Below, piece by piece: positions 9,432 through 20,058 of a stretch of 64,000 nt of DNA. Position 1 is the first letter of the stretch, and every line of letters begins with the position of its first letter. Made by a program: the position numbers and the translations under genes. The stretch is taken from positions 124,001 through 188,000 of the forward strand of contig JAKAQR010000001.1 of the NCBI GenBank assembly GCA_021819725.1, in the 5' to 3' direction. This stretch comes from Actinomycetes bacterium (GTDB lineage: Bacteria; Actinomycetota; Acidimicrobiia; Acidimicrobiales; Acidimicrobiaceae). The notes under the pieces are model-generated. The model did not search any database. It was not told the DNA's origin and saw only the letters and a program-made list of their open reading frames with translations.

Positions 9432-10508
9432 CTAATGTTTGAGTTTGCGCCCGACTGAGTCCAACAGTGCATTCCAGTCGTCGGTAAAGCTCTTAGCCCC
9501 CTGGACCTGCAACTCCCTCGCCAACTCCTCTAAATCCAAGCCTGCACTTGTGAGACGGCCAAACAGCTCCTGTGATTGTGCCAGGGCGTTGTCTCCTAAG
9601 ACTGAGGCAACTTTGCCATGATCGTCGAATGCAAGCAGCGTCGCCTCCGGGATGGTGTTGATCGTCCCCGGAGCCGCAAGTGCCGAGACATAGAAGGTAT
9701 CAGGATACGCAGGATCCTTCGTCGAGGTGGATGCCCAGAGTACCTTTTGCATGCGATCCGCGCCATTGCAAAGCTTTTGGCAACGCTCTGTCGCCAGTAT
9801 CTGGAGATGAGCAGCCCAGATACCCTGCATGACCGCCAGCCCCGTCTGCTGGACAAGCTCAGGCGGCAGCTTTGGATTGGCTGCCGAGTCCCACCGAGAG
9901 ACAAAAACTGATGCGACCGAGGGCACATCAAGGCTGAGGCCCGCTCGCTGCCGCAGCTCAAGGCCATCAAGAAAGGCAGTCGCGGCTGCAACATAGTGCT
10001 CTACCCCAAAGAGGAGGGTAACGTTCACTCCGATGCCATCGGCGATCAGATCACGAATGGCCTGCGCACCCGCCTCCGTTCCTGGAACCTTGATCAACAC
10101 GTTCTCGGTGTCAAAACGACTCCGGAGACGCCGTGCCCACGAGATCGTCTCTGGCATGGAGTTGGCATACTCAGGGGGGACTTCAATCGATACGAAACCA
10201 TCCCGACCCCCACTGCGTTCCCAGACCCCGTGGAGAAGTTTCGCAGCATCGGTGAGGTCGACGATAGCAAGCTCGTAGACCATCTCTTCTGCATCGAGGA
10301 CGCCCTCCGACTCAAAGTGATGGAGCGCCTTGTCATAGTCGTCGGAGTGGCCGATCGCATGCGCAAGAATCGATGGGTTTGATGTGAGGCCCGTCACCCC
10401 AATATCCGTGATGTAATGGGCTAAGGTCCCAGAATCGAGCAACTTCCTCGATATCGAGTCGAGCCAGACGCTCTGACCCAGAGCCGCTAACGAACGTACA
10501 CCTTGCAT
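9432..10508 (-). CDS. tal: transaldolase
   Basis: Transfers a dihydroxyacetone unit between sugar phosphates in the non-oxidative pentose phosphate pathway. The 358 residues fit the longer actinobacterial transaldolase type. Motifs are LVWLDSISR-like (VWLDSISRKL), GVTGLTSNPSI near residue 40, and NVLIKVPGTEAG, whose Lys is the Schiff-base residue. Its ATG overlaps the tkt stop codon by one base (TAATG), so it is translationally coupled and is the last gene of the ppk1-to-tal run. Confidence 0.95.
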   Translation of the reverse strand: MQGVRSLAALGQSVWLDSISRKLLDSGTLAHYITDIGVTGLTSNPSILAHAIGHSDDYDKALHHFESEGVLDAEEMVYELAIVDLTDAAKLLHGVWERSGGRDGFVSIEVPPEYANSMPETISWARRLRSRFDTENVLIKVPGTEAGAQAIRDLIADGIGVNVTLLFGVEHYVAAATAFLDGLELRQRAGLSLDVPSVASVFVSRWDSAANPKLPPELVQQTGLAVMQGIWAAHLQILATERCQKLCNGADRMQKVLWASTSTKDPAYPDTFYVSALAAPGTINTIPEATLLAFDDHGKVASVLGDNALAQSQELFGRLTSAGLDLEELARELQVQGAKSFTDDWNALLDSVGRKLKH

Positions 10509-12493
10509 TATTTACCTCCAAGTATTTCCTGGACCGAATCGGACACCTGACTCGGGGTGAAGCCAAAGGCTTCCAAGACCTCATCTTTGGGTCCAGAGCC
10601 TCCGAAGCGATTCATACCAATGACTGCGTCAACAAACTCGTACCAACCGAAAGCCGATGCCGCCTCGACGGCGATCCGTGGAGCAGCACCGAGCAGCGCG
10701 TCACGGTCCGCTACGGTACGCTCTCGCAACAACTCAAGGGAGGGCACTGATACGACCCCTGCATCAACACCGCTCTCATGGAGTAACTCGGCTGCGCTCA
10801 GTGCAAGACTTACCTCCGAACCAGTGGCTACCAATGTCACGTCCGCACCCCCTCGTAACCGATGGCCCGCCAAGGATGTCGTGTCAATCGTCTTGGTTCC
10901 AGAGAGCACTGGCAGGCCCTGCCGGGAGAGGACAAGCGCGGTTGGGCCGTCATCCCTGCCGAGCGCAAACGCGACACTCGCCGCCGTCTCCCGAGCATCG
11001 GCAGGCCGGAGCACAACAATGCCGGGCATGGCGCGAAGCCCTGCCAACTGCTCGACCGGCTGATGCGTTGTCCCATCCTCACCAAGAGCGATGGAGTCAT
11101 GGGTAAAGATGAAGAGGGTGTGGAGCTCCATGATTGAGGAGAGGCGTAGGGCTGGCTTCAGGTAGTCGGAGAAGACAAAGAAGGTACTCGCAAAGGGAAG
11201 GAATCCACCATGAGCGGCAATCCCATTGGTGATGGCAGCCATCGCATGTTCGCGAACACCGAAATAGATATCCCTCCCCTCATAGGTTGGCCAAGTGACT
11301 TGGGTATCGAGTCGAGTCTCAGTGGAACTCTCGACGTCCGCAGCCCCACCGACAATCTCAGGGGTAACCGATGCGGCAGAACGCAGTGCCTGCCCGAGCG
11401 CGACGCGAGTGGAGATTGCGGCCCCGTCATCAAACGAGGGCCACTCGAATGGGACTTTACCCAGTTCGCCATTAAGAACACGACGCTCGAACTCTGACCA
11501 CCGATGTGGGTCGAGAGCTGCGGCGTCTTCACACAGCTGAGTCCAGGCGCTATATCCAGAGTCTCGATCCGGTCGCCATCGCGCATAGGCCTCATCAGGA
11601 ACCACGAAGGGGGGGTGTACCCACTGCAGTTGTTCGCGTGTCGACAACAACGCTTCGGCGCCGAGGGCGGCACCATGGGAGCGATGATCATCATGGAAAG
11701 GACTTCCTATCCCGATATGGGAGTTCATGATCACCAAGGTGGGCTGACCACGGGTTTGCATCGCCATCCGCAGCGTCGCATCCACTTGCGCAAAATTATC
11801 AACGTCAGTGATACGCAGAATCCGGAACCCATAGGCCAAATAACGCGCAGCCACCTCCTCGTTGAAGGAGAGCTCGCTTGGTCCATCGAGTGTGACGGCG
11901 TTGGAGTCATAGAGGATCGTCAGCTTCTCAAGGCGCAGATGGCCAGCGAGTGAAGAGGCCTCCGACACGATACCCTCCATCATATCGCCATCGCCGCAGA
12001 GCACCCAGGTCCGGTGATTCACCACCGGGGCTTGAGCCACGTTGAACTGCTCGGCCGCCATGCGCTCGGCGAGGGCCAGCCCCACCGCGTTGGCAACACC
12101 CTGGCCGAGTGGACCAGTGGTGACCTCTACGCCTGGGGTCATCCCCCGCTCGGGATGGCCTGGGCAACGCGAAGGGTAGCGGCGAAACTGCTGTAAATCC
12201 TCCAGGGTGAGATCATAACCATTGAGATGCAACGCGCCATAGAGCAGCATCGAGGCATGGCCACCGGACAAGACAAACCGATCCCGGTCCGCCCAATCCG
12301 GCTGTGCTGGATCGTGACGGAGAAATTGCGTAAAGAGTCGATAGATGACAGGTGCCATTGCGAGCGGAGTACCTGGGTGGCCGGAGTTCGCGCGTTCCAC
12401 CGCGTCAACGGCGAGGAAGCGCAATGCGTTCGATGCAACGTCGAAGATATCCGGCGAACGCAATCCTCCAAAATCCTGCTTGTGATCGGTCAT
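10508..12493 (-). CDS. tkt: transketolase
   Basis: Thiamine-diphosphate enzyme moving two-carbon units between sugar phosphates in the pentose phosphate pathway. The 661-residue length is standard. The TPP/metal-binding motif [19 protein letters not shown] runs to the conserved Asn in [16 protein letters not shown] and the pyrimidine-domain motif [17 protein letters not shown] are also clear. The ATG overlaps the pgi stop by 4 nt (ATGA) and the stop overlaps the tal start by 1 nt. This tight packing points to a single transcript with pgi and tal. Confidence 0.97.
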   Translation of the reverse strand: MTDHKQDFGGLRSPDIFDVASNALRFLAVDAVERANSGHPGTPLAMAPVIYRLFTQFLRHDPAQPDWADRDRFVLSGGHASMLLYGALHLNGYDLTLEDLQQFRRYPSRCPGHPERGMTPGVEVTTGPLGQGVANAVGLALAERMAAEQFNVAQAPVVNHRTWVLCGDGDMMEGIVSEASSLAGHLRLEKLTILYDSNAVTLDGPSELSFNEEVAARYLAYGFRILRITDVDNFAQVDATLRMAMQTRGQPTLVIMNSHIGIGSPFHDDHRSHGAALGAEALLSTREQLQWVHPPFVVPDEAYARWRPDRDSGYSAWTQLCEDAAALDPHRWSEFERRVLNGELGKVPFEWPSFDDGAAISTRVALGQALRSAASVTPEIVGGAADVESSTETRLDTQVTWPTYEGRDIYFGVREHAMAAITNGIAAHGGFLPFASTFFVFSDYLKPALRLSSIMELHTLFIFTHDSIALGEDGTTHQPVEQLAGLRAMPGIVVLRPADARETAASVAFALGRDDGPTALVLSRQGLPVLSGTKTIDTTSLAGHRLRGGADVTLVATGSEVSLALSAAELLHESGVDAGVVSVPSLELLRERTVADRDALLGAAPRIAVEAASAFGWYEFVDAVIGMNRFGGSGPKDEVLEAFGFTPSQVSDSVQEILGGK

Positions 12494-14145
12494 GTAGGTC
12501 GTCCTCTCATATGTCGGTAGCGTGCAACTAAATCGGCCGTCGATACGTCCAAGGTGTCGAGCGCTGGCGCGCTAGCGGAGGTGAGGATTGGAGCGAGCTC
12601 CGAAGCGAGCTCCTTACCGAGCTCGACACCCCACTGGTCGAAGGAGTCGATTCCCCAGATCACTCCCTGCGTAAAAACACTGTGTTCGTAGAGGGCGATC
12701 AGCGCACCGAGAACCTCTGGCGTCAGCCGTTGTGCCAATATCGTGGTGGTTGGGCGATTTCCAGGCATGCGCTTCGGGGGGCGTAGTTGCGCTGGCACTC
12801 CTCGTTTCTCCAGCTCAGCATCGTCGCGTCCGAATGCGAGCGCCCTTGTCTGCGCAATGCCATTCGCAAAAAGCAGATCCTGCTGGGCATCAGGACCGCC
12901 AAGTGGTTCTGCAAAGAGAATAAAATCTGCAGGAATCAGCACCGTTCCCTGGTGGAGAAGCTGATAAAAGGCATGTTGTCCGTCGGTACCTGGTTCGCCC
13001 CAGTACACCGCACCCGTGTCATAATCAACCGTTGCCCCGTCGATGCGAACCGACTTGCCATTGGACTCCATCGTGAGCTGCTGAAGATAGGCTGGGAACC
13101 TCGATAGTCGTTGGCTATACGGGAGGATCGCCTGCGATTGCGCACCCAGGAAGTTTCGATACCAAACCGCTAACAACCCAAGCAACACTGGACCGTTTTC
13201 TGACAACGGAGTCTCTCTGAGATGTCGATCGATACTCGCGAATCCACGAAGAAACGACCGAAAACGTTCTGGACCAATCGCGAGCATGATGGTTAACCCC
13301 ACCGCCGAATCGACAGAGTAGCGTCCACCGATAAAGTCCCAGAATCCGAACATATTCTCGGTGTCGATACCAAACTCGGTAACGAGTTCATCGTTCGTGG
13401 AGACCGCCACAAAATGCTTGGCAACGGCATCCTCATGATCACCCAGCGCTTGTAGGATCCACTGACGTGCAGCCTTTGCGTTCGTCAAGGTCTCAAGGGT
13501 TCCAAAGGTCTTCGAAACGACGACAAACAACGTCGTCGCAGGGTCACAACGCTGGAAGACCTCTTCAATGGCGATTGGATCGATGTTGGAGACGAAGTAC
13601 ATCTCGCGACTCTTATCGCTGAAGTCATAGAGTGCCTTCGTGACCATCGCGGGACCCAAATCCGAGCCACCGATGCCAATGTTTACGATGGCCGAGAAGG
13701 GTTTTCCCGTGCAACCCACCCGTTGGTTGGCGCGTACGCTTCGCGCAAACTGCTCCATCCGCGTGAGCACCTTCTCGACCTCAACCTCGACCTCGATACC
13801 ATCGATGGGCCCCGACAATGTCGCCCCGTTGCGCAAGGCGGTGTGGAGTACGGCACGATCCTCGGAGACGTTGATATGCTCACCGGTGAGCATGGCGGTA
13901 ATCGCCTCAGGCAAGAATCTCGCCTTTGCCAGGTTCTCAAGAAGGGAGAGTGTCTCCCGTTGGATGAGGTGTTTTGAGAGATCGATATGTAACGGCCTCA
14001 CCTCGAATGTGCTCCATCCGAGCCGGTCGGAATCCTCGGCGAAGAGGCGCCCGAGATTGGTCTGCTGCAGCTGTTTGGCATGTGCTGCTAGGGCTTTCCA
14101 CTCGGGAAGTTGATTAGGCGAAACTCCTACTACCGGATACGGCAC
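12490..14145 (-). CDS. pgi: glucose-6-phosphate isomerase
   Basis: Interconverts glucose 6-phosphate and fructose 6-phosphate. The 551-residue product carries [50 protein letters not shown] and the C-terminal [14 protein letters not shown] signature. The start is GTG with GGAGGAG a few bases upstream. It lies 30 bp after ppx and overlaps tkt by 4 nt. Placing pgi before tkt and tal would help move carbon between glycolysis and the pentose phosphate pathway. Confidence 0.97.
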   Translation of the reverse strand: MPYPVVGVSPNQLPEWKALAAHAKQLQQTNLGRLFAEDSDRLGWSTFEVRPLHIDLSKHLIQRETLSLLENLAKARFLPEAITAMLTGEHINVSEDRAVLHTALRNGATLSGPIDGIEVEVEVEKVLTRMEQFARSVRANQRVGCTGKPFSAIVNIGIGGSDLGPAMVTKALYDFSDKSREMYFVSNIDPIAIEEVFQRCDPATTLFVVVSKTFGTLETLTNAKAARQWILQALGDHEDAVAKHFVAVSTNDELVTEFGIDTENMFGFWDFIGGRYSVDSAVGLTIMLAIGPERFRSFLRGFASIDRHLRETPLSENGPVLLGLLAVWYRNFLGAQSQAILPYSQRLSRFPAYLQQLTMESNGKSVRIDGATVDYDTGAVYWGEPGTDGQHAFYQLLHQGTVLIPADFILFAEPLGGPDAQQDLLFANGIAQTRALAFGRDDAELEKRGVPAQLRPPKRMPGNRPTTTILAQRLTPEVLGALIALYEHSVFTQGVIWGIDSFDQWGVELGKELASELAPILTSASAPALDTLDVSTADLVARYRHMRGRPT

Positions 14146-14175
14146 AGTCTCCTCCGATCCATTCTCTCTACCATC

Positions 14176-15717
14176 CTAGACATGATGGGTGGATCCGTCG
14201 ACCTCAGAGATGGTCACGAGAAGTTGACGTGCGAACTTTCCTTCAAAGAGTCGACACTTCCGGCGTAGTGCATACCGCTCCGCGCTGAGATCACTATCGG
14301 CATGCAGATCGAGCTCGACAGCGGTCGTACTGATATTGCACTCGAGATCTGTGACCAACTGTTGATGTGATCGGTCGAGCGCATCAGCGAGGCGCAGGAG
14401 TGCAGCACTGAACTGGATCTCGTCCAAGTCCGAGGGATCAAGATCCGAAGGCGCCTCGACCTCCCCTTTGGTGTGCGAACCGATAATCGCTCCAATTACT
14501 GCGATCTCTCGCCGGCTAAATCCCCGGGGAGGTGACGCCTTGACGAGATATTGTCCATGTCGGTCGTGTTGATCACGATTGATAAAGGCGCCGATGTCGT
14601 GGAGTTGGGACGCGACCCCAAGGCGTTCGCGTGCCTCAAGGGTCAGGCCATGTAGTGGTGAGAGCTCATCGAACAATTGAAGCGCAAACCTGGCTACGAA
14701 AGCGGCGTGCCGACCATCCACTCGATAGCGCAGCATGAGCTCTCGTACCGAATCAGCCCTCAGTTCTGCAGAATTGATCGCAAAAGCAAAGTGCTCTTGG
14801 CTCTGAGCTTCGTGCAATACGATACCTTCGCGTAATGCCCAGGAGCAGAGCCACACTTCATCGAGTGCCGTGACACGGAGCACCTGAGCTAGGATGATCG
14901 CGCCATAGCCCACCGTCGCCGCTCGACGCTCGTCCACTCCTTTTAACGTCGATCGTTCACTCTCGGGCGTGGACAAAATCAACTCTACCGCGTGTTCAAG
15001 AGCAGAGCGAGTAACGGCTCTCGCTAACAGTCCATCGTCGCGGTCGTCGTGGTCGTGATCGAGTGACAACGCCAGTCGTCCGATAGCGTTCATCGTTCCA
15101 CTGGTCAAGATGAGACGTGTGGGGAGATAACCGATCATGGTCGCCAGTGGTTCCCCGAGCTCTCGCGCCACGTAGTCCTCAATCGCATCACTACGCTCAT
15201 CTGGAAACTTTGCGCGAAGGCGACCAACGCCAAGTCGCAAGCTCCTCGCAGCGATCAGCTGGCGTTGATCTCCAAGCATGAGCTCGAGACTACCCCCACC
15301 AAGATCCGCGCCAAGAACTGGCCGCGAACCGAGATGACACGCAGCGCGAATCGCATCAAAGATGAGTGTCGCCTCCTCATGGCCACTGATGACCTGCACC
15401 TTGACTCCAGTGCGCGCCCAGATAGCATCGTTCAACTGCTGGGCATTTTCGGCATCCCGAAAGGAGGCTGTCGCCTTTGCGACGATCACTTGAGCACCAA
15501 AACTCTCGCTGATAGCGTGGAACTGTGCAACGGTTCGAACCGCTGCGCTGATCGCTTCATCACTGAAACTACCGTCACGATAGACATGCTCACCCAGTCG
15601 AAGCATCTCACGCTCCTTGGCAACGGACTCGAGGGTTAGATCTGGACGGACACGGAAAACGGCCAGATGGAAGGAGTTGGATCCCAAATCCATGGCAGCG
15701 ACGATCACTCCATTCAT
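14176..15717 (-). CDS. ppx: exopolyphosphatase / guanosine pentaphosphatase (Ppx-GppA family)
   Basis: Expected to release phosphate from polyphosphate ends, or to convert pppGpp to ppGpp. The actin-like ATPase motifs DLGSNSFHLAVFRV and ADLGGGSLELMLG are clear. The C-terminal third is the HD-like helical domain of long-form Ppx (GVASQLHDIGAFINRDQHDRH, HTKG). The frame is open back to 15768. ATG 15717 and GTG 15708 both fit the usual N-terminus just before the AAMDLGSNS motif; AGGGAG abuts the ATG but is well spaced for the GTG. ATG 15738 overlaps the CYTH stop and lacks a ribosome-binding site. Ppx and GppA functions cannot be told apart by eye. Confidence 0.88.
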   Translation of the reverse strand: MNGVIVAAMDLGSNSFHLAVFRVRPDLTLESVAKEREMLRLGEHVYRDGSFSDEAISAAVRTVAQFHAISESFGAQVIVAKATASFRDAENAQQLNDAIWARTGVKVQVISGHEEATLIFDAIRAACHLGSRPVLGADLGGGSLELMLGDQRQLIAARSLRLGVGRLRAKFPDERSDAIEDYVARELGEPLATMIGYLPTRLILTSGTMNAIGRLALSLDHDHDDRDDGLLARAVTRSALEHAVELILSTPESERSTLKGVDERRAATVGYGAIILAQVLRVTALDEVWLCSWALREGIVLHEAQSQEHFAFAINSAELRADSVRELMLRYRVDGRHAAFVARFALQLFDELSPLHGLTLEARERLGVASQLHDIGAFINRDQHDRHGQYLVKASPPRGFSRREIAVIGAIIGSHTKGEVEAPSDLDPSDLDEIQFSAALLRLADALDRSHQQLVTDLECNISTTAVELDLHADSDLSAERYALRRKCRLFEGKFARQLLVTISEVDGSTHHV

Positions 15718-15731
15718 CTCCCTATGAGGGC

Positions 15732-16463
15732 TCAGCATTCGTCGTGCTCCGCACTGCGTGCTGCCCATGGTGCAAGCTGGGTATCGACCGCATCGAGCAA
15801 CCGTACCAATCGACCCCCAAGATCTGGCCCTTGTGGCTTGGGGGAGGTGCTCCCCAAAGGCCGTTGGTTCTCACCCATCAGTGCGGTGGCAAGTTTCGAT
15901 TGAGAGCTCGGAGGTACTGCTGGGAACCGGCCTGCAAACTCGTCTGCCAGCCAGTCAAGCACACTGCGCTCTTGCGCCTCTACCTCGAGTTCGATAAATG
16001 CATACGGTTGTGGAGCCTCGACCATCACTTCGTCAAGGCAGACCTCAAGTTCAACCCCCGACAGGTCCATCACCCATCGTTCACGGAGTGTCCTGAATCG
16101 AGCGGTCTCAACCAGATCGCCAACGACCCCAATACAACGGAGTGCCACCACAAGTGCCGGCGGGATCACATCCCAGGCCCCATCCATCTCATACTCCGCT
16201 GCCTCGCTGACTCCACGTCGGTCAGGCAATGCACCAACCTTGATGGTCCATCGTGCTTGGGTGTGCCCTTGACTCCCCCGAGCACGCAGACCGATCTGGC
16301 TGAGCGCCAACGCATGATCAACGCTGTCGAGATACCGCGATGTAAGCTCCTGGGGATCGCCATGGGAGAGTTCTTGACCTCCAAGAGCGACGATCGCCCT
16401 CACCATCTCCAAACCCACCTCGTGATCTTGGGGGCGGCGCTTGAGCTCGCGTTCGCTAGCCAT
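15732..16463 (-). CDS. CYTH-domain protein (probable inorganic triphosphatase)
   Basis: CYTH proteins form a triphosphate tunnel that hydrolyses or binds triphosphates such as PPPi. The defining N-terminal E-x-E-x-K is present at residues 4-8 (ERELK). Later tunnel-like charged strands include LRARGS, WTIKVG, ETARFRTLRERW, ELEVCLDEVMVE and FIELEVEA. There is no C-terminal CHAD domain; after about residue 200 the tail is short and unremarkable. The ATG overlaps the ppk1 stop by 8 nt and the gene abuts ppx, so it sits between polyphosphate kinase and polyphosphatase. That context supports a role in polyphosphate or triphosphate turnover. Confidence 0.8.
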   Translation of the reverse strand: MASERELKRRPQDHEVGLEMVRAIVALGGQELSHGDPQELTSRYLDSVDHALALSQIGLRARGSQGHTQARWTIKVGALPDRRGVSEAAEYEMDGAWDVIPPALVVALRCIGVVGDLVETARFRTLRERWVMDLSGVELEVCLDEVMVEAPQPYAFIELEVEAQERSVLDWLADEFAGRFPAVPPSSQSKLATALMGENQRPLGSTSPKPQGPDLGGRLVRLLDAVDTQLAPWAARSAEHDEC

Positions 16464-18552
16464 GGATCACCGTCTCCTCGGCACGAGTGCCGTTGAGGAT
16501 CAGCTGGGAGGAGATCCCATGAACGGGGGGTAGTCGTCGCCAACCCCCTTGTGCATCGAGGGTCCAGGCATTGGTATCATCCTGCCACTCGAGGGAGAGC
16601 ATCGATATGACGCGCCGACGCAGTGCGGAGTCCTCCAACGGGAACAGGAGTTCGACACGTCGATCAAGGTTGCGCTGCATGAGGTCGCTCGAACCCACCA
16701 GCACCTCAGAACGCACATCCTCAGGGTCTCCAAAGACGAAGACGCGCGAATGTTCCAAAAATTCGCCCACGATGGAGCGGATGACGATATTGTCGGATAG
16801 CCCTGGCTCCCCCGGCTTCAGCGCGCAGATGCCCCGCACGAGCCCCCGGATCTCCACGCCGGCCTGCGAAGCTCGGTAGAGGGCCTCAATCACACCCGGA
16901 TCGACGAGTCCGTTGACCTTAAAACTGATGAAGCCCTTATCTCCTCGGGCCGTCTCTCGCTCGATCAATTCAGTGATGCGCGCCCGCAAGGCCATCGGGG
17001 CTAAAACAAGCTTCTCGAGATGTGAAGGCCGTGAGAACCCAGTGAGATAGTTGAAGACCTCCCCGAGGTCGTGCCCTATCTCCTCATCAACGGTGAAGAG
17101 CCCGAGATCCTCGTAACTTCTCGCCGTCTTGGCGTTGTAGTTTCCCGTGCCAAGATGGCAATAGCGCATCAAGGCACCATTCTCCCGTCGGATGACCATG
17201 ATCGCTTTGCAGTGCGTCTTGAGCCCGACGACCCCATAGACGACGTGAACACCAGCGTCCTCGAGCTTGCGTGCCCAGCCGATGTTGGCTAATTCGTCAA
17301 AGCGTGCCTTGACCTCCACGATCACTACGACCTGTTTGCCACTCTCGGCTGCATCGATCAACGATCCCACGATCGCCGAATCTCCGGAGGTTCGGTACAA
17401 GGTCTGCTTGATCGCCAAAACATCTGGATCCATGGCGGCCGCGGCTACGAAGGCTTCGACCGTAGACGAGAAACTATCGTAAGGATGATGCACGAGTACG
17501 TCATTACCTTTGAGCGCTGCAAAAAGGTCCGTCGGCTCCCCGTCAAGATGGGAGAAGGGTGGCGGGGTACGACCCGCGGCCCTAGGCCCACGCTCTCCTT
17601 CGAGACCGAGGTCATAGATCTCGAAGAGGCAACGCATATCGAGGGGCAATCTGGTGGAGTAGACATCGTCGCGGTGTAGCTCCAGTTCGTCGATGAGGAG
17701 TGACTGGATTGCCGGCGATGCATCGGCTGCCACCTCAAGACGAACAGCGCGTCCAAACCGTCGACGACGCAACTCGGTCTCGACAAGGGCCAGCAGATCG
17801 TCAGCTTCACCCTCCTCAAGGACAAGGTCAGTGTTGCGAGTCACGCGAAACAGCGCACTCTCACCTATCTCCATCCCCGGAAACAGCAGTCCTGCAAAGG
17901 TCTGGATCAGGTCTTCGATGAGGACGAAGGATCCACTACCTACCGGATAGAGTCGTGGAAAGTTCGTCGGCACCTTGATCCGTGCAAACCTCTCCTCACG
18001 GTCGGCGGAGTCGCGGACTGCAACCGCCAAGTTAAGCGAGAGGTTCGAGATGTAGGGGAAGGGATGGGAGGGGTCAACCGAAAGCGGGGTCAGCACTGGG
18101 TAAAGCTCTGCCTCAAAGTTTCGGCGCAGACGTTCTTTGGTTGATCCAGGGAGCGACCGCACCCGTTCGATCTGCACCCCTAGCTCGGCCAGGCGAGGTA
18201 CGAGCCGCTCCTCATAGCTCTGTTCGGCGCCCTCAAGGAGCGGAATGAGCCGGGTCCGGATGGCACGCAACTGTTCGCGGGCCGTTAAACCATCGGTCGA
18301 ACGGATCGTAAAGGGGGAGACGAGCTGATCCTTCAGCCCAGCCACACGAACCTGGAAAAACTCATCGAGGCCAGATCCAAAGATAGCGAAAAACTTCGCC
18401 CGTGCCAAGGCACCAAGATGTTCATCCGCTGCGAGCTCAAGTACCCTTGCGCCAAACTCGAGCCAGGAAAGTTCTCGATTGAAGTACCGCGCTGCCACCT
18501 GACCAGTACGACCTGACTCAGGTTCATAGGGGACCTCAAAGGATTGGGACAT
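16456..18552 (-). CDS. ppk1: polyphosphate kinase 1
   Basis: Reversibly polymerises the gamma-phosphate of ATP into polyphosphate. The 698-residue product has the N-terminal FNRELSWLEFGARVLELA, the HHPYDSFSSTVEAFV segment, EVKARFDELANIGWA, and GLKTHCKAIMVIRRE, whose His corresponds to the phosphorylated residue of PPK1. HLGTGNYNAKTARSYEDLGL is also diagnostic. I chose ATG 18552, which has AGGAG 4 nt upstream, over the in-frame GTG at 18564. It heads a six-gene run (ppk1, CYTH, ppx, pgi, tkt, tal) and is divergent from an FtsW/RodA gene. Confidence 0.96.
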   Translation of the reverse strand: MSQSFEVPYEPESGRTGQVAARYFNRELSWLEFGARVLELAADEHLGALARAKFFAIFGSGLDEFFQVRVAGLKDQLVSPFTIRSTDGLTAREQLRAIRTRLIPLLEGAEQSYEERLVPRLAELGVQIERVRSLPGSTKERLRRNFEAELYPVLTPLSVDPSHPFPYISNLSLNLAVAVRDSADREERFARIKVPTNFPRLYPVGSGSFVLIEDLIQTFAGLLFPGMEIGESALFRVTRNTDLVLEEGEADDLLALVETELRRRRFGRAVRLEVAADASPAIQSLLIDELELHRDDVYSTRLPLDMRCLFEIYDLGLEGERGPRAAGRTPPPFSHLDGEPTDLFAALKGNDVLVHHPYDSFSSTVEAFVAAAAMDPDVLAIKQTLYRTSGDSAIVGSLIDAAESGKQVVVIVEVKARFDELANIGWARKLEDAGVHVVYGVVGLKTHCKAIMVIRRENGALMRYCHLGTGNYNAKTARSYEDLGLFTVDEEIGHDLGEVFNYLTGFSRPSHLEKLVLAPMALRARITELIERETARGDKGFISFKVNGLVDPGVIEALYRASQAGVEIRGLVRGICALKPGEPGLSDNIVIRSIVGEFLEHSRVFVFGDPEDVRSEVLVGSSDLMQRNLDRRVELLFPLEDSALRRRVISMLSLEWQDDTNAWTLDAQGGWRRLPPVHGISSQLILNGTRAEETVIHG

Positions 18553-18583
18553 CTTACTCCTCACGTTCGCGCAGCCGCCAGGC

Positions 18584-18589
18584 TATAGT
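18584..18589 (+). promoter_or_regulatory. probable -10 box for the FtsW/RodA gene (leaderless)
   Basis: TATAGT ends 7 nt before the GTG at 18597, so transcription would begin at the start codon. No Shine-Dalgarno sequence is present. It lies in the very short gap between divergent ppk1 and this gene. Confidence 0.55.
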
Positions 18590-18596
18590 CTAAAGC

Positions 18597-19913
18597 GTGA
18601 AAACAAATGAGCAGGTGGGGGTCCGTACACGCGGTTATGAGCGGCGCCGCCGCGAGCTCGAACTCGTTATTGTCGCTGACCTGATCACCATCTTTGCTTG
18701 GGTGCTTGGCTACTTCGGCCTCCATCCCAATGGGCATATCACCCTCGCCCAGCCCTGGCTCGCGATCGTCGTCTTAGCACCTCTTGGCGCCCACGTCACT
18801 AATCGCTACTTCGCCTCCAACGCTGATACCATCCTCTTGCCAATCGCAGCGCTCCTCAATGGTCTTGGGTTTGTAATGATCGGGGTACTCGATACCCAGG
18901 AAGCCCACCTGCAGGCCATCTGGACCTTGTTATCAGTATTGGCCTACGTGGGTACCATCGTGTTGGTTCGCAACCCTGACTCGCTCGACCGCTACCGCTA
19001 TCTGCTCGCTATCGCGGGTATTGGTCTTCTGTTTAGTCCCATCATTCCCGGGATTGGTGAAGACATCGGAGGTGAACGGCTTTGGGTTCACTTCGGTAGC
19101 CTCAGTTTTCAGCCAGTCGAGATCGGCAAGCTCCTCCTCGCCATCTTCCTCTCATCACTCATCGTCGAGAAGAAAGACCTTCTCGCTCGGCTCCGCGGGG
19201 GTGGTCTCCGCCGTTTTGGACCCCTCGCACTCACCTTCGGTATTGCACTCGCGATCATGGCGGCGGAGAAGGATGTCGGCTTCGCGCTGCTCATCTTCGT
19301 CACCTTCGTCCTGGTCATGTGGATCGGCACGGGTAACCGAATCTACCTCCTTTTTGGGGCCATCACCTTCGTCTTTGGACTCGTCGTGGGCGGTGCACTC
19401 TTGCCACAGGTGCACCAGCGGATCACGGTTTGGCTCGATCCCTGGAAATACGCCGCAACGACCGGCTATCAGCTGATTCAGGCTCAATACGCCTTTGGGA
19501 TCGGCGGACTCAGCGGGACCGGTCTCGGATTAAGCCACCCTACCGTACCAGTAGCCACCTCTGACTTCATCTTTGCCGCCTTTGGCCAGGAACTCGGCCT
19601 CCTTGGCACCAGCGCGATCATCATCTCGTTCCTCCTTCTGACCGGCGCTGGAATCCGCATAGCCCTACGAGCAAACGGCGAATTCAGCTCCCTTCTGGCG
19701 ATGACGTTGACGGTGATACTCGCCCTCCAGACCTTCTTCATCCTGGCTGGCGTGATCCGCGTACTACCGCTCACCGGCATGACCCTTCCTTTCCTAGCCT
19801 ACGGAGGATCATCGCTCTTGGCGAATTATATCCTTCTTGGAGTGTTGATGCGGATATCCCATCGCTCCAACCAACACGCCGATCCACGAGAGGCACAGTC
19901 GAGCCACCCATGA
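18597..19913 (+). CDS. FtsW/RodA/SpoVE-family glycan polymerase (SEDS protein)
   Basis: SEDS proteins polymerise lipid II into glycan strands at the membrane, normally with a class B penicillin-binding protein. The 438-residue product has about 10-12 hydrophobic segments. Family motifs are FQPVEIGKLLLAIFLSSLI, GYQLIQAQYAFGIGGLSGTGLGLS, TSDFIFAAFGQELGLLG and PLTGMTLPFLAYGGSSLLANY. The longer N-terminal membrane region resembles the actinobacterial RodA/FtsW type. No penicillin-binding protein gene is adjacent, so the division or elongation partner is not evident. A second SEDS gene (rodA-like) lies at 28828-29973. Confidence 0.88.
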   Translation: MKTNEQVGVRTRGYERRRRELELVIVADLITIFAWVLGYFGLHPNGHITLAQPWLAIVVLAPLGAHVTNRYFASNADTILLPIAALLNGLGFVMIGVLDTQEAHLQAIWTLLSVLAYVGTIVLVRNPDSLDRYRYLLAIAGIGLLFSPIIPGIGEDIGGERLWVHFGSLSFQPVEIGKLLLAIFLSSLIVEKKDLLARLRGGGLRRFGPLALTFGIALAIMAAEKDVGFALLIFVTFVLVMWIGTGNRIYLLFGAITFVFGLVVGGALLPQVHQRITVWLDPWKYAATTGYQLIQAQYAFGIGGLSGTGLGLSHPTVPVATSDFIFAAFGQELGLLGTSAIIISFLLLTGAGIRIALRANGEFSSLLAMTLTVILALQTFFILAGVIRVLPLTGMTLPFLAYGGSSLLANYILLGVLMRISHRSNQHADPREAQSSHP

Positions 19914-20058
19914 ACCTCAACCGTAGATCTCAGGGCGACCACCGATTCTCGTCTCCCGCTGGCGCGCTCAACGACCGAGCCTGACTCGTGCGCAAGATGA
20001 AACCGAAGATTACCTCTCGCCTCGATCAAGTATCTCAATGGTAGTACGATAAGAAAAC

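Noticed and set aside
10557..11137. Long plus-strand frames opposite tkt
   Set aside because: Arg/Ser/Pro-rich translations antisense to a clear transketolase; shadows of the high-G+C coding strand.
15744..16496. 250-codon plus-strand frame opposite the CYTH gene
   Set aside because: Cys/His/Pro-rich and without motifs; the opposite strand has the ExExK CYTH protein overlapping ppk1 and abutting ppx.
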